DNA from: an uncultured bacterium
GTDB lineage: Bacteria; Patescibacteriota; Gracilibacteria; Absconditabacterales; Absconditicoccaceae
Length of the DNA stretch: 60,746 nucleotides
Direction: 5' to 3'
NCBI GenBank assembly: GCA_903904875.1
Contig: CAIVEC010000036.1
Span: 1-60,746 of the forward strand
The position numbers and the translations under genes are program-made. Within the stretch, counting starts at the first letter, position 1. Every line of letters begins with the position of its first letter. Of this stretch, positions 30,499-40,201 are shown piece after piece. The notes under the pieces are model-generated. The model ran no database searches. It was not told the DNA's origin and worked only from the letters and a program-made list of their open reading frames with translations.

Positions 30499-31635
30499 AT
30501 GCCCATCATCATAGTATGAATTATCTTAACCGTATTCGGAATACTTGCCATCTATAGCGTAAGTATTTACGAATCATTTTCGCTTACCGTATCATTGATA
30601 GCCAAAAACGCAATGAAATGAGATCCTTCCAACTATTTCTATTTTTTCAGACAGATCAGAAATATAGGATTAGCGGTCATTATGGCAGCAATAACCTATG
30701 CGATTCCCATCAAATTCTTTCAAAAAAATAAGAATGTGACTATCATAGCGATTATCCTGATGGCATTGCAGATAGCGGTATTTATCCCAGGAATAGGGGT
30801 TGTGCTCAATGGTTCGAGAGGATGGATCAATATCCCGTTTCTTCCAAGTATCCAGCCGGCAGAGTTCTTTAAGTTGGGATATGTCCTCTTCCTCGGAGCA
30901 TGGCTGATGAGGAAACGCGATAGAGTGAACACCAAGGATTTTTTCATCTCGTTCATCATACTAAATGCACTCCTCTTCTTCATCTTCTTATTGATCCCTG
31001 ATCTCGGAACCGTCATGATTCTCGGTATCGTAGGACTCATCATGTGCCGATATGCAGGAGCAAAAATCAAATATATCTTTCGGATCCTGTTCTGAGGGAT
31101 AGCAGGGGGATTAGTGCTCGGAAGCATTGCAGGTATGGTCAGTAATAGATTCTCATATATCCAGAAGAGATTTACCTACTTCGTAAGTTCAAGCGTAGAT
31201 CCTCAAGCAAAACAGATCGGATGGCAGAATCAGCAGGCATTGCTGGCAATCGGCGGATGAGGATTGCTGGGTAAATGATATGGTAAAGGGTTGCAGAAAT
31301 TCTGATTCATTCCGGAAGCGCAAAGCGACTTCGTTTTTGCAGCATTTTCGGAGGAAATCGGATTCGTGGGAAACATGGTATTGTTGGGACTCTATCTCTA
31401 TATCGCATATTATTTCCTCACGCGTCTCCGTAACATAAAAGACGAGCATGGGAAGATGATAGGGATAGGAATTCTCTCATTGATTCTGATCCAAGCATTC
31501 GTAAATATTTGAGTGAATGTAAAAATACTTCCAAACACGTGACTGACACTCCCCTTCATTAGTTATGGAGGAACAGCGCTGATGGTGAACTTCATGGAAA
31601 TAATCCTGCTCTATAAGATTTTAAAAAAGAAATAA
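30499..31635 (+). CDS. SEDS-family cell-shape/division protein FtsW/RodA
   Basis: Polytopic membrane glycosyltransferase that polymerises lipid II, with a partner PBP. The 378-aa protein has about ten hydrophobic helices. Diagnostic motifs are NGSRGWINIPFLPSIQPAEF and GGGGLLGKGYGKGLQK followed by PEAQSDFVFAAFSEEIGF; the last fits FtsW slightly better than RodA. In the glycine-rich motif three of the Gly are UGA, making this one of the best proofs of the code. The C-terminal PFISYGGTALMVN is typical. The start at 30499 is the first ATG that keeps the first helix. A 286-aa unknown follows after 4 bases. Confidence 0.93.
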
Positions 31636-31639
31636 TCAT

Positions 31640-32500
31640 ATGAGGATTGAAAAAGACAAAAACAATCTACTGACCATCTTCAACGAAAACATCCCGCAGA
31701 CCAAGGAATACACCTACCATGCGAGCGGATACACTTTCTCTGATTTTGACAAATGAATCATCGTAATGCACAAGAAAGAATTGAAGATTATCAATCTCAA
31801 AAATCTCGGCGATACCATGTCGGTGATATATCTGGCGCCAAGAGCTGAAATAAAAGAAGCATTTGATACGGAAGGATTCATTAATGGACTTTGCTTATTC
31901 GACGGTTTCGATGAAACTACAGGGAAAAGATATTATTTCATTCCGAAATTCGTGGAAAAAGATTTAGGAATAGTAAATAAGGAATTACAAGTATTTGGAA
32001 TCAAAGCGGAAATCAAAAAAACAGATAAAGGATTTTTTGTCACAGGAGAGTTGAGTCCGAAATGACATACAGGAAAACAACTATCATTTCTTTTTGCGCT
32101 GGTTCTGCTCTATGGAAAACTCGATATCAAAAATGGAGAACTCATCGCAGTCAAAGTGCATATCCCTCTTTTTGGACAATTTCTGAAATACGAGGAACTG
32201 TTTGATACGATGAAAAAAAAATTAACACAGGAAGGGATATTCATTAGCACAAGCGTCCAGAAAAATAATGATGGGATGATATATCAGATAAGCTGTAATG
32301 ATTACGAAGTCTTGAAGAACTTCGCAGAATATTACAAAACCATTGAAAAGATAAAGAAAATACCTAAATACGACCTAGCTTTGGAAACGAAAGAGAACAT
32401 CATCGATTTCATAGCTACAAATAAGGAAATCCCGCAAGACGGAAAAGCGGAAGTAGTGAAGCAACTCAAAACAGGAACGATAAAATTGTTAACAAAATAG
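31640..32500 (+). CDS. Protein of unknown function, operonic with ftsW/rodA
   Basis: A 286-residue cytosolic protein, no membrane segment. The N-terminal half contains SGYTFSDFDKGIIVMHKKEL and APRAEIKEAFDTEGFINGL; the C-terminal half contains KGHTGKQLSFLFALVLLYGK and LKTGTIKLLTK. The second half faintly resembles LAGLIDADG-type or tRNA-binding folds, but no catalytic motif can be named. The ATG is 4 bases after the preceding stop, so the gene is translated with ftsW/rodA. No function assigned. Confidence 0.6.
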
Positions 32501-32557
32501 AAGGTTTCTAAATTCTAAATTCAACCTTCTAAATTATAAATTCTAAATTTATGTTAT

Positions 32558-32631
32558 GGGGCGTTAGTGTAGTGGTAACACAGCAGTCTTCGGAACTGCC
32601 ATCAGGGGTTCAAATCCCTTACGCCCTGCCA
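32558..32631 (+). tRNA. tRNA with anticodon UCG, probable tRNA-Trp reading CGA/CGG
   Basis: Cloverleaf with acceptor GGGGCGT/ACGCCCT, D-stem GTGT/ACAC, anticodon stem GCAGT/ACTGC, loop CTTCGGA (anticodon UCG), T-loop TTCAAAT and encoded CCA. By anticodon it would be tRNA-Arg. However, discriminator G73, U72 and the acceptor sequence closely match bacterial tRNA-Trp (E. coli AGGGGCG...CGCCCCTG), and D-loop position 20 is U, not the A20 that marks tRNA-Arg. Together with CGA/CGG at conserved Trp sites this fits a Trp-charged tRNA. Charging is inferred, not shown. Confidence 0.75.
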
Positions 32632-32633
32632 TA

Positions 32634-32674
32634 ATAAAGGGCAGGTTTACCCGCCACGGTGGGCCTGAGTTTAG
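32634..32674. other. GC-rich hairpin after the UCG tRNA
   Basis: CAGG, then CCCGC-CACG-GTGGG, then CCTG form a hairpin directly downstream of the tRNA. It may be a remnant of a palindromic element or part of a processed transcript. Confidence 0.35.
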
Positions 32675-32689
32675 ATTATAAAACAAAAT

Positions 32690-33220
32690 ATGATAATTCA
32701 ATTACTGCTCTTTTGTTTGATAGTACTTATTGCTCCTTATATGCCTCGAGTGTTGACTCCTCTATCATATTCCATTGCAAGCGTATCGCTCGTAGAAAAA
32801 ATCAATCCACGACTTATTTCACTTCTATTTGTAGTATTCAGTACATTAGCTATCGTTATATTGCGATATATAGAATGATATATCATAACGAAAGTGCAAA
32901 CATATCAGAAAAAAGTCAATTATACAGATTTTCTTTCTCGTCGATCAGAAAAAATAAAATTATATTTTGAAACCAAAAAAACCAATAGACATTGGTCCAA
33001 TCTCAAAAAACATCTTGCATCTGATAAAGGACAACGCACACTATTTATTTTAGCAGTAATTGGCTTTATGCCGACAATTCCAGATTTTCTAACTGTTGCA
33101 CTCCTGCAAAAAAAACTTAAATTCTGGTATTTGGTATTGGCTGCTATCGTATGAAAAATTCTTCAATTTTTTCCATTCATCTTTTTGGGCAAATGAGTTT
33201 TGACGTATTTTAAATTATAA
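32690..33220 (+). CDS. VTT (SNARE-associated) domain-like membrane protein
   Basis: A 176-residue protein with two N-terminal hydrophobic helices (residues 3-20 and 42-60), a charged middle (KVQTYQKKVNYTDFLSRRSE) and two C-terminal helices. The C-terminal block GFMPTIPDFLTV...GKILQFFPFIFLGKG resembles the small VTT/DedA-like proteins, where P and G residues form the re-entrant loop of a membrane transporter or scramblase. UGA supplies the Gly residues in AAIVGKI and LGKGV. The family call rests on this block only. It follows the tRNA and precedes the ATP-grasp gene by 16 bases. Confidence 0.6.
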
Positions 33221-33236
33221 CATAGAATAAAAAATA

Positions 33237-34193
33237 ATGCATCAAACACAAAAAAATGATTATTTCAGAATATTTTGATATATTCCCAAAGTGCTTTGAT
33301 ACATTCCGATTTTTTGTATATTGATATGGTATTGTATCAGATATAGATCTAGTCCAGCTATTTTGACAAATATAAATCCTTCTTTTCTTCATTGATGATT
33401 GTTTTGTGCCAAATCGGAAATTCTGAAAAAATTTCAAAAAAATTCCGAAGCATATAAAGAATTTTTCGCCAAAACAGCATGTATTAAAAAAAATAAAACC
33501 ATACAAGAAAGGATGATTATAGTACAAGAATTTATCTATAATAATCATATCCAGTATCCTCTCATCATAAAGCCTGATCGAGGTTTAGCTGGAATAGGGG
33601 TTTCACTCATCAAAGATCAAAAGCAAATGTTGGAATACATGCATACCATACATGACGATTATCTTATACAAGAATATATTGATTGGCCAAAGGAGTTATC
33701 AGTTTTCTATATCAAAGATCCTGAAGACAAAAAAGGCAGAATCCGGTCAATAACAGAAAGGACGATTACCGCCAAAGATAAAAAAACACCTGCAATGATC
33801 ATGCCATGAAACAAGGTAGTGAATAAAGACGAAAGCTACCTCATCAATCCAATAGTAGAAAAGACATTCAATGTCATCTCTGATATAGAAGGTTTTTATT
33901 TTGGAAGATATGATATTCGCGTCAAAGATAGAGATGATTTTATAGAGAATGGTAAAGACTTTAAAATTTTGGAAGTAAATCTAGGAGCGCAAACTATGGC
34001 GGTACAGGCGTATGACCGCAAATACAATATTTTTCAGAAATATGCAATTTTCGCTAAGCAACTAAAATTTGCTTTTCACATAGCCAAAGAGAATTTGGAT
34101 AAACATCCAGATCAAAGAAAGCATACTACATCAAAACCCATAAAGGATTTTCTCTATACGTATATGCACATTCTTAGGAAATTTTGAAAATAA
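33237..34193 (+). CDS. ATP-grasp fold ligase-like protein with N-terminal membrane segment
   Basis: A 318-residue protein. A hydrophobic stretch near residues 15-35 (YIPKVLGYIPIFCILIWY) is followed by an ATP-grasp-like domain: YPLIIKPDRGLAGIGVSL (phosphate-binding loop), YLIQEYIDWPKELSVFYI (adenine-binding hinge) and FKILEVNLGAQTMA (metal-binding ExN). ATP-grasp enzymes join carboxylates to amines or thiols; the substrate here is unknown. CGG gives Trp in GRIWSITERT. The frame ends at UAA after a UGA-encoded Gly. A D-Ala-D-Ala-ligase-like role is possible but not demonstrable. Confidence 0.65.
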
Positions 34194-34197
34194 TTTA

Positions 34198-34229
34198 TAC
34201 AAAAAAAACTGAGCGGTTAAGCTCAGTTA
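34198..34229 (-). terminator. Terminator of the SLH/LTxxQ gene
   Basis: AACTGAGC pairs with GCTCAGTT around a six-base loop; read on the minus strand the stem runs into eight T. It lies between two convergent genes and may also stop the plus-strand transcript. Confidence 0.8.
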
Positions 34230-34247
34230 ATCTGTTGATGGAAAATA

Positions 34248-36014
34248 TTATTCAAATAAGAAGTCCGTATTTTCCATGGTCGGCGTAGAAATCTTTTCTG
34301 AATAGACATATACTCAATCACATGAATATCACGTCAAACCTCTTAATTCAACTAATTGTGTTTTCTGTGCCGTAGTCAATGTGCTGCCTACATTAGCAAA
34401 AGCTGTTGCATAGTAATACGAGATCTCTCAGTCCAATGCGCCATACTGTCTAGCTAACGCAATGATAGTATCTTCATTTACCGTACTTGTAGTTCTATAA
34501 CTTCTCAACAATGTGGAGATCGCTCTTCTCTTTTCTACGATGCTGGTGATATCGCTTTTCTGCGTAGTCACAAGGCTGGTGATGATAGGTTTCTGGGTAG
34601 CGGTCAAGTCATTCAAGAATTCTTGTCATTTATCTGCAGTTATGGTTTCGGCGATAGTGTATCATGCATTGCCTACGGCTGGAGCGTCTTTAACATAGAA
34701 TCCTCCGAAATAATCTCACTGTCTTTCAGGACAGAAATACGTATCCGCTTCTACATCATCAGCGTATCGGGATAAGATATCTCATGCATACGTCATCACC
34801 AAGACATCTTCATCGTGCGTGAGCGTCGATTTATCTATCTGGTCAGAAAGCGATGGCCGTGAATAGAATCCTCATGAAAGCATATTGGAAAGGAACGTCT
34901 TCTGTGAAGTAGTCAATGAATTGAAAATGTCTGCATACAATTTAGCTCTCGCAATACTGATCTTAGCATCCAATGCATAAAGGTCTGATGAATACGACAT
35001 GATAGCGGATTTACTCAATGCGGTTGTTCCGCTTGGGATATCTCATTCCAATTGTCTTCTGAATGCTTGCATCAAAGGGAAACGATCTGAAGCATAGGTA
35101 TTCACATCATCAGCTTGAGCTGCCGCTAAAGCGATCAGTTTCGCTTTCTGTGCATCAGTAAGGATAGATAAGACGTTATTCGCAGCATTCGTTACGAAGT
35201 CCGTACTATGTCATTGGCCTGCTTGAGTGATGTCGCGCAGATATTGGAATCAGAAGAAATCAGCCACTTTCCCTGGAGGCAGGAAGGTGTCGGAGCAGAA
35301 GTTACCAGCTAAGAATCATAATCCGTCGAATGATAACGTGCTCAACTGCGCATTGTCGGAAATCGCTTGCGCGATGCTGTAGCTGGATTGATTAGTATTT
35401 CCTGTGTTTTGCGTTCATGTATTCTGGCCAGATGATGTTCCCGTATCAGCCCTCTTCATCATCAACATCGTGTATCATCTCAATTCCGTAGCATTCGGCG
35501 TAGAGATATCTGTCATGATTCCTCGCCTATTCAATGCTTGTAAATGTAACGAATATCGAGGACTTCATCAATTATATTGAGTGCCATAAAGAATTCTGGA
35601 CAATATCGTTCCTACTTGCGCTCTGGTCAATACGCCGTCAGGACTGAATGTACTTGCAGGAGTTCCATCATTATTCAATCACATGAGACCTAATTGGCAG
35701 GCGTCTTTGATGAATTTTTGGAGCTCGCTAGATACGCCGGAGATATCAGAGAAATTACAGACCAAACCGGTATTGGGTTTGACCTTGAAGACTTGTTTGG
35801 CGTAATTGGAGAACATTTTCGCGGCATTGCTTCTCGTGACCTCACCATACATATTGGCTTCGTCGAAAGAGCTCATGGTGGTGATGCCGAGATTGTGCGC
35901 ATACGTATACGCGGATTCAAGTTCCGTATCAGCAGCCTGCGCTTTTGCGATGATGGATACGGTCAAGACTAAAGCGATTCAGAGAGGAACAAGGATTTTT
36001 GTTTTGTTGTTCAT
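34248..36014 (-). CDS. Exported surface protein with SLH module and LTxxQ motifs
   Basis: A 588-residue exported protein. A signal peptide (LGIALVLTVSIIAKAQAAD) leads into an S-layer-homology-like region: AYTYAHNLGITTMSSFDEAN, EVTRSNAAKMFSNYAK and FSPDGVLTRAQVGTILSRILYG. SLH modules bind secondary cell-wall polymers. The C-terminal half contains repeated LTxxQ motifs (LTDAQK, LTTSQK, LTATQK, LTTAQK), the signature of Spy/CpxP-type periplasmic helical proteins. The combination suggests a wall-bound stress or chaperone-like surface protein. It follows a small VKOR-like membrane gene and ends at a strong terminator. The exact number of modules was not resolved. Confidence 0.7.
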
Positions 36015-36084
36015 GAAAAGAGTTTTAGCGTATAAAAAAAATTATTGCCTTACATATACTGACATATCTTAATACAACCTTAAA

Positions 36085-36300
36085 TTATTTTTTCTTGGAA
36101 CAAATTGCGATCAAACTGATGATGAACACGATGGTATACATGGTGAATCCATAGAGACAGACAGGTATGCCAAGCAAGCTTGAACAGCCGCCTATAGGAC
36201 AAGATTTTGCGATGACTTCTCAGAAAGAGAGATACCCGGAAAAAAGCATGCCGGCGATAGCGATGATGAGAATGATCCTGAGTGCGATAATCTTTTTCAT
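36085..36300 (-). CDS. Small VKOR-like membrane protein (71 aa)
   Basis: A 71-residue protein with two hydrophobic helices. Between them is FGEVIAKSCPIGGCSSLLGI followed by PVCLYGF, a cysteine pattern resembling vitamin-K-epoxide-reductase-type membrane oxidoreductases, although it is only a quarter of their length. One Gly is UGA, which explains why the frame is easily missed. It is the first gene of a two-gene unit with the SLH protein, so a role in disulfide formation of exported proteins is conceivable. Confidence in the gene is good, in the function low. Confidence 0.6.
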
Positions 36301-36372
36301 AGTCAGAAAAAAGTGTATAAAAGATGTTTGTTAGTCTACATAATGAGTGGAAAAAAGCAAAAGCAAGAGAGG

Positions 36373-36400
36373 TTGACTTTTTACAGTAAATTTATATAGT
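36373..36400 (+). promoter_or_regulatory. Promoter, TTGACT-N16-TATAGT
   Basis: TTGACT and TATAGT with a 16-base spacer, 39 bases before the ATG at 36439. One of the best matches to the window-wide promoter pattern. Confidence 0.7.
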
Positions 36401-36438
36401 ATAAATATTAATTTTTTTAATAATTTAATGCGATTCCA

Positions 36439-36939
36439 ATGTGAGTTAAAAAAGTTATCTATATAACGCCCTGAATGCATGATGAATATCCATGAGCAAG
36501 TGGAGAGACTGAAAGAGTTGGCGATCTTACCAAAGAGGCAAAAGGACAGCTCAATAAGGTAATATCTGATATTCTCATACCAGAAGTTAAGGATTCACCT
36601 TTAGCATACAGGACGACACATAAACTAAGCCCTTCTTATGATAGTTTGGATTATTTAAGAACCAAGTTCCGCAAGGCTACTGATGAGAAATTTACTTATG
36701 GTAATTTCGTAGAGAATCCCTGAAATATAGAGGATATTGTTTCCTCTACAAAAAACTCAGAAGCAGTAGTATTTGGACTTATACAACAAGACCTACAGAA
36801 TATTTTAGAATCATTGAAAAATAATTGATATGATGTAATTGATAAAAACAATATAAAACACCGTGAAAATGTTTATGTGGTTACAGTAGATTTAAACAAT
36901 AAAAAATCTAATTTTTCTGAATTCCCTTATGGGAAATAA
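36439..36939 (+). CDS. Histidine-phosphatase-like small protein (166 aa)
   Basis: A 166-residue protein starting ATG-UGA (Met-Gly): MGVKKVIYITPGMHDEYPGA then GETERVGDLTKEAKGQLNKV. The order beta strand, GxxxRxxLTxxG-like helix resembles the phosphoglycerate-mutase/histidine-phosphatase superfamily, but the catalytic RHG is not present (TPG instead), so it is either divergent or unrelated. The later segment SEAVVFGLIQQDLQNILESL is a plausible beta-alpha unit. It has its own promoter. The 333-aa gene follows after 34 bases. Function not assigned. Confidence 0.55.
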
Positions 36940-36973
36940 CTAAAGGAGTTTTACATTTTATATAAATTTTTTA

Positions 36974-37975
36974 ATGAATTTCCCGAAAAAGTATTTGAGT
37001 CCAGTGGAAGGCGGGGAAAACAATTGAACAGACCAGCAAAAGAATTTAGCAAGCACGCTTGCCGACAAAACAACTATTTCCGCGCAAGAACAGAAAGAGC
37101 GTTTCGCCACAGCGCCAAAAATATTACAAGATACTTTCATACTCCAAGAGGACGGGAGTTTTTTGGTTCAAACGCCTGAAAACAGCAAAGTCATGGACTG
37201 ACATCTCAAAGATCTTCCTCTCGTTCCAGGAATCGTCTTGAAAAGATTATTTTTCCATCAGGGAAACACGGAAGCCAAATGAATCGTCACCACGCAATTT
37301 CTGTTAGGAGTATTTTCATGACAAATAATCATAGTAAGACGTGATGGGATATACACACCAGCAGGGAAAAAAATAGTTACCATAACGATCGACACCAAAG
37401 AACAAATACAATCACCAGATGCAGATCATCAGATAACATACCAAAAACAGGAACAACCGTTTGATGATTATCTTCTCCAGCAACACGAATTCAGATTTAT
37501 TGATAGCGGAGAAAAAGAATGAGTGATGAAAGATGGAACTCACTTCAGAGGAGAATTCACGATACCGGAAAATTTTAAACGAGCAGAAGACGGAAAAGTA
37601 AGTTCAGAAATGCTCGAAGAGATAGGAGCGAAAATCTGAGTATATGCCACAGGACCTAATCTCAACAAAAACCCTATGATCCAAACCGTAGAAAATAAGA
37701 CACAACTCAATACTGAATCAAAAGTCTTTACCTTCAAATTAGGGAAAAGTCTGGCAACAGATGTTCAGGCACAAGCAGGAGAAACCGTATATATCAAAGG
37801 CAAAGTGATCATCTTCGATCCTAATGGCAAAGAGGCATTTTTTTGTTATACCGTAGAGAACAAGGATAATCAAAAATTGCTTTCCTGAGAGATTAAAGCG
37901 CTTATCGTGCCAGTCAGAATGTTGATCCGCGCATACGGTCAGATCAAGAATTCAGCACAAAAAGAAGCAAAATAG
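36974..37975 (+). CDS. Protein of unknown function, possible double hotdog fold
   Basis: A 333-residue soluble protein. Two segments recall hotdog-fold dehydratases (GHFPG.P..PG): VMDGHLKDLPLVPGIVLKRL near residue 75 and GTHFRGEFTIPENFKWAED near residue 190, the second followed by ETVYIKGKVIIFDPNGKEAF. The similarity is weak and no catalytic His/Glu pair can be asserted. In-frame UGA codons are frequent, and CGA gives Trp in NFKWAED. It follows the phosphatase-like gene and is followed by a DUF378 gene. Treat the fold as a suggestion only. Confidence 0.5.
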
Positions 37976-38057
37976 GTCAGATATAAAATATATTGCATTA
38001 TAACGATGATTTTGTACTATTATGTCGTTATATTTTTTACCTTATAACAAAATTTCA

Positions 38058-38321
38058 ATGAAAGTTCTTTTCTGGATTTTTTTAATCATTTTAGTTATCT
38101 GAGGTCTTAATCGAGCATTAGTCGGTTGGTTTGATCTTAATCTCGTCACTAAGATTTTCCCAGATGTAGTGAAAACCATTCCAGCTGCTGATGCAAATAC
38201 AGTTGCAACAACAGTCACTACGCTCAACAAGTTTGCAATGATGGTATACACCTTAGTAGGATTTTCTGCGCTATGGGTATTCATCTCAAAGATCGTACGA
38301 TGCTGCAAAAAAGTGAAATAA
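38058..38321 (+). CDS. DUF378 family membrane protein
   Basis: An 87-residue protein with two transmembrane helices. The first ends in IGGLNWALVGWFDLNLV, the hallmark of DUF378 (G.LNWGLVG.F..NLV); the Trp of LNW is encoded by CGA (38112-38114) and one Gly by UGA. The second helix is FAMMVYTLVGFSALWVFI. Most DUF378 proteins are 60-75 residues; here the loop between helices is longer. Function of the family is unknown. It ends at a clear terminator. Confidence 0.85.
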
Positions 38322-38339
38322 TCAGTTTCATAGTACTAA

Positions 38340-38368
38340 AAAACTCCTTCTCACGAGGGAGTTTTTTT
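38340..38368 (+). terminator. Intrinsic terminator
   Basis: AAACTCC pairs with GGAGTTT around a loop of about ten bases, with further pairing possible, and is followed by seven T. Confidence 0.8.
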
Positions 38369-38393
38369 ATTCAATGTAAAAAGATTTTAACTC

Positions 38394-38421
38394 TTGACAT
38401 TAAATAGAAAATAATTATAAG
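38394..38421 (+). promoter_or_regulatory. Promoter, TTGACA-N16-TATAAG
   Basis: TTGACA and TATAAG with a 16-base spacer, 24 bases before the ATG at 38446. Confidence 0.6.
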
Positions 38422-38445
38422 ATCGACTCTATTTTATTTTTTTTA

Positions 38446-38724
38446 ATGATTATTATGGGATTTACAGAAAACAGCAACTACGACATGATAGATGATATGG
38501 AATTGGATATAGATACCGATATAGAAAACTGAGGATGAGAAGAGCTTTTAAATTCGTTGGTGAAAGGGAAATGCCATAAAACAATCGATAAAAAACTTCT
38601 TATAAAAAATATACATGAACATCTTCATTTTGAAGAGGGTCCGAAAGAAAAACTGAAAGAATTTATAAAAACAATCAAAAATAAAATCGGAATAGTATTA
38701 CATGAACAGGAATTAGCAGTATAA
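38446..38724 (+). CDS. Small acidic protein (92 aa)
   Basis: A 92-residue soluble protein. The N-terminal third is acidic (MIDDMELDIDTDIENGGGEE, three Gly of which two are UGA), the rest helical and basic (KTIDKKLLIKNIHEHLHFEE). Start may be this ATG or the one at 38455. It has its own promoter and is followed by another small gene in the same direction. No family recognised. Confidence 0.5.
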
Positions 38725-38757
38725 TTTTTCATAGACTAATTTTTTTATAAAATAATC

Positions 38758-39021
38758 ATGATTATGACCTTATGAAGAACGAATCGAGTAGATGATTTTT
38801 TGGGACAGTGAAATCATATATGATTACGTAAAACTCCAAATAAAACTCAAGAAATCACCCAACCCACGAACAATAGAATAATGGAAAGTTTTTTGAGTAA
38901 AGATGATTTGTCTTTGTTTGGACAAGGTCCGATCAGAAAGAATCCAATCACAAAAGAGAAAGAAGCAGGTGAAGAACAATTCTCTCCGGAAATGGAAGCT
39001 CAGATAAAAGAAGTATTCTAA
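38758..39021 (+). CDS. Small protein of unknown function (87 aa)
   Basis: An 87-residue polar protein that is only open if UGA is Gly and reads MIMTLGRTNWVDDFLGQG at its N-terminus, with CGA giving the Trp. The remainder is Lys/Glu/Pro-rich and probably disordered. It lies 33 bases after the 92-aa gene. The coding call depends on codon-code reading and short length, so it is moderate. Confidence 0.45.
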
Positions 39022-39058
39022 GAAAATCCTGATCAAGGTATATATTTCGAGTAAGAAT

Positions 39059-40174
39059 TTATGCGTACAAAATACCAGCATCTTCCAACGCTTTGGGGAT
39101 AATACTGTAGTGATCTCATGGAATAGCGGTTCATCATACAGTCTTGGAATATGCTGCAGTAGGACCTCCAGGAACATAATACACCTTACCTATATTAGAA
39201 GCTTGGGTCGGTCAATACATGCCATCCACGGAAATAGCGGTGAATCTCTTATCGCTTTTTTGTGTTGCCATGATTCCATTTACGACTCTTCCTCATGCGC
39301 TATGGCCTATCAGACATACCTTGGATGGTTGTCATCAGAGAGTATCATTTACCTTGTTCTTAAAGACATCAAAATTATCACGGACTTTTTTGTATCTTAT
39401 TTCTCTTCTGTTAACATCAGTCCAATCCACATAATCTCATTCTACGATACAATATGCTTGTCAGGATTTCAGCTTATTCGTCTTGAAGACTTCTTTTTCC
39501 ATTTTATCCACGGTCACTCACCAACCGCAAAAAAACATATTCAATTGTCAGGTAGCAGGATCAAAAAATTTAGGGACGCAGATACGGACATTGGTAAGTT
39601 TTTTTCCATTATCATCGATAATCTCCCTAGAGATAAATTGTCAGGAAAATTCCACAGCAGCCTCGGGAATCGCAGATTTTGATTCTAACGCTCTGGTTTT
39701 GAGAAGACTATCAGATTTTGTTTTTCTGGGTTTGGGAAGATCAGCGGAAGATTTGAATGATTCGAGCAATGTATTCATTTGCGGACCGAATGACTGTTTT
39801 CCTTTATAAAAATCTATCAGCAATTTACCCTGTTGATAGTCACTTAGATTTTTAGCTATTTTTTTATCTTCACAGATTACGCCGGCCGCCAAAAAGATTT
39901 GAGCGCATTCTTGGGGAGTAAACATATATTTCTCAGTGCCTATGCTGATAGTCGCTGTCTTGGTGAGAGTATCCAAACTGTTTGCAACAGTTTCAGCAAG
40001 CAATTTCAGAGGTTCTTCTGCGATTTTTTTTATTTTTGTGAGATTTTCTGCCTTATCAAGTTCAGCGATAAAGGCATCTGTTTCAGCTTTATCCTCAGTT
40101 CATTTTTTCATGATATCTGCAACATTTTTTTGAGTCAAAGGAGCCTCTTTGCTCGTATCAAACATTTCAGCCAT
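39059..40174 (-). CDS. Alpha/beta-hydrolase fold protein with helical N-terminal region
   Basis: A 371-residue protein. Residues 1-180 are helical and Lys-rich with no known domain (AEMFDTSKEAPLTQKNVADI at the start). The C-terminal half is an alpha/beta hydrolase: the nucleophile elbow VCLIGHSAGGRVVNGIM (GxSxG, second Gly of SAGG is UGA), then AISVDGMYG and a terminal GDHYSIIPKALE carrying the likely catalytic His. No signal peptide. Substrate unknown; esterase or lipase-like. It is the last gene of a minus-strand group starting with tgt. Confidence 0.7.
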
Positions 40175-40201
40175 AAGAAAAGCAATAAATAAACTAAAAA
40201 A

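Noticed and set aside
32558-32631. Plain tRNA-Arg(UCG)
   Set aside because: Anticodon fits, but acceptor end, G73 and U20 fit tRNA-Trp better, and CGA/CGG sit at Trp positions. Charging remains unproven.
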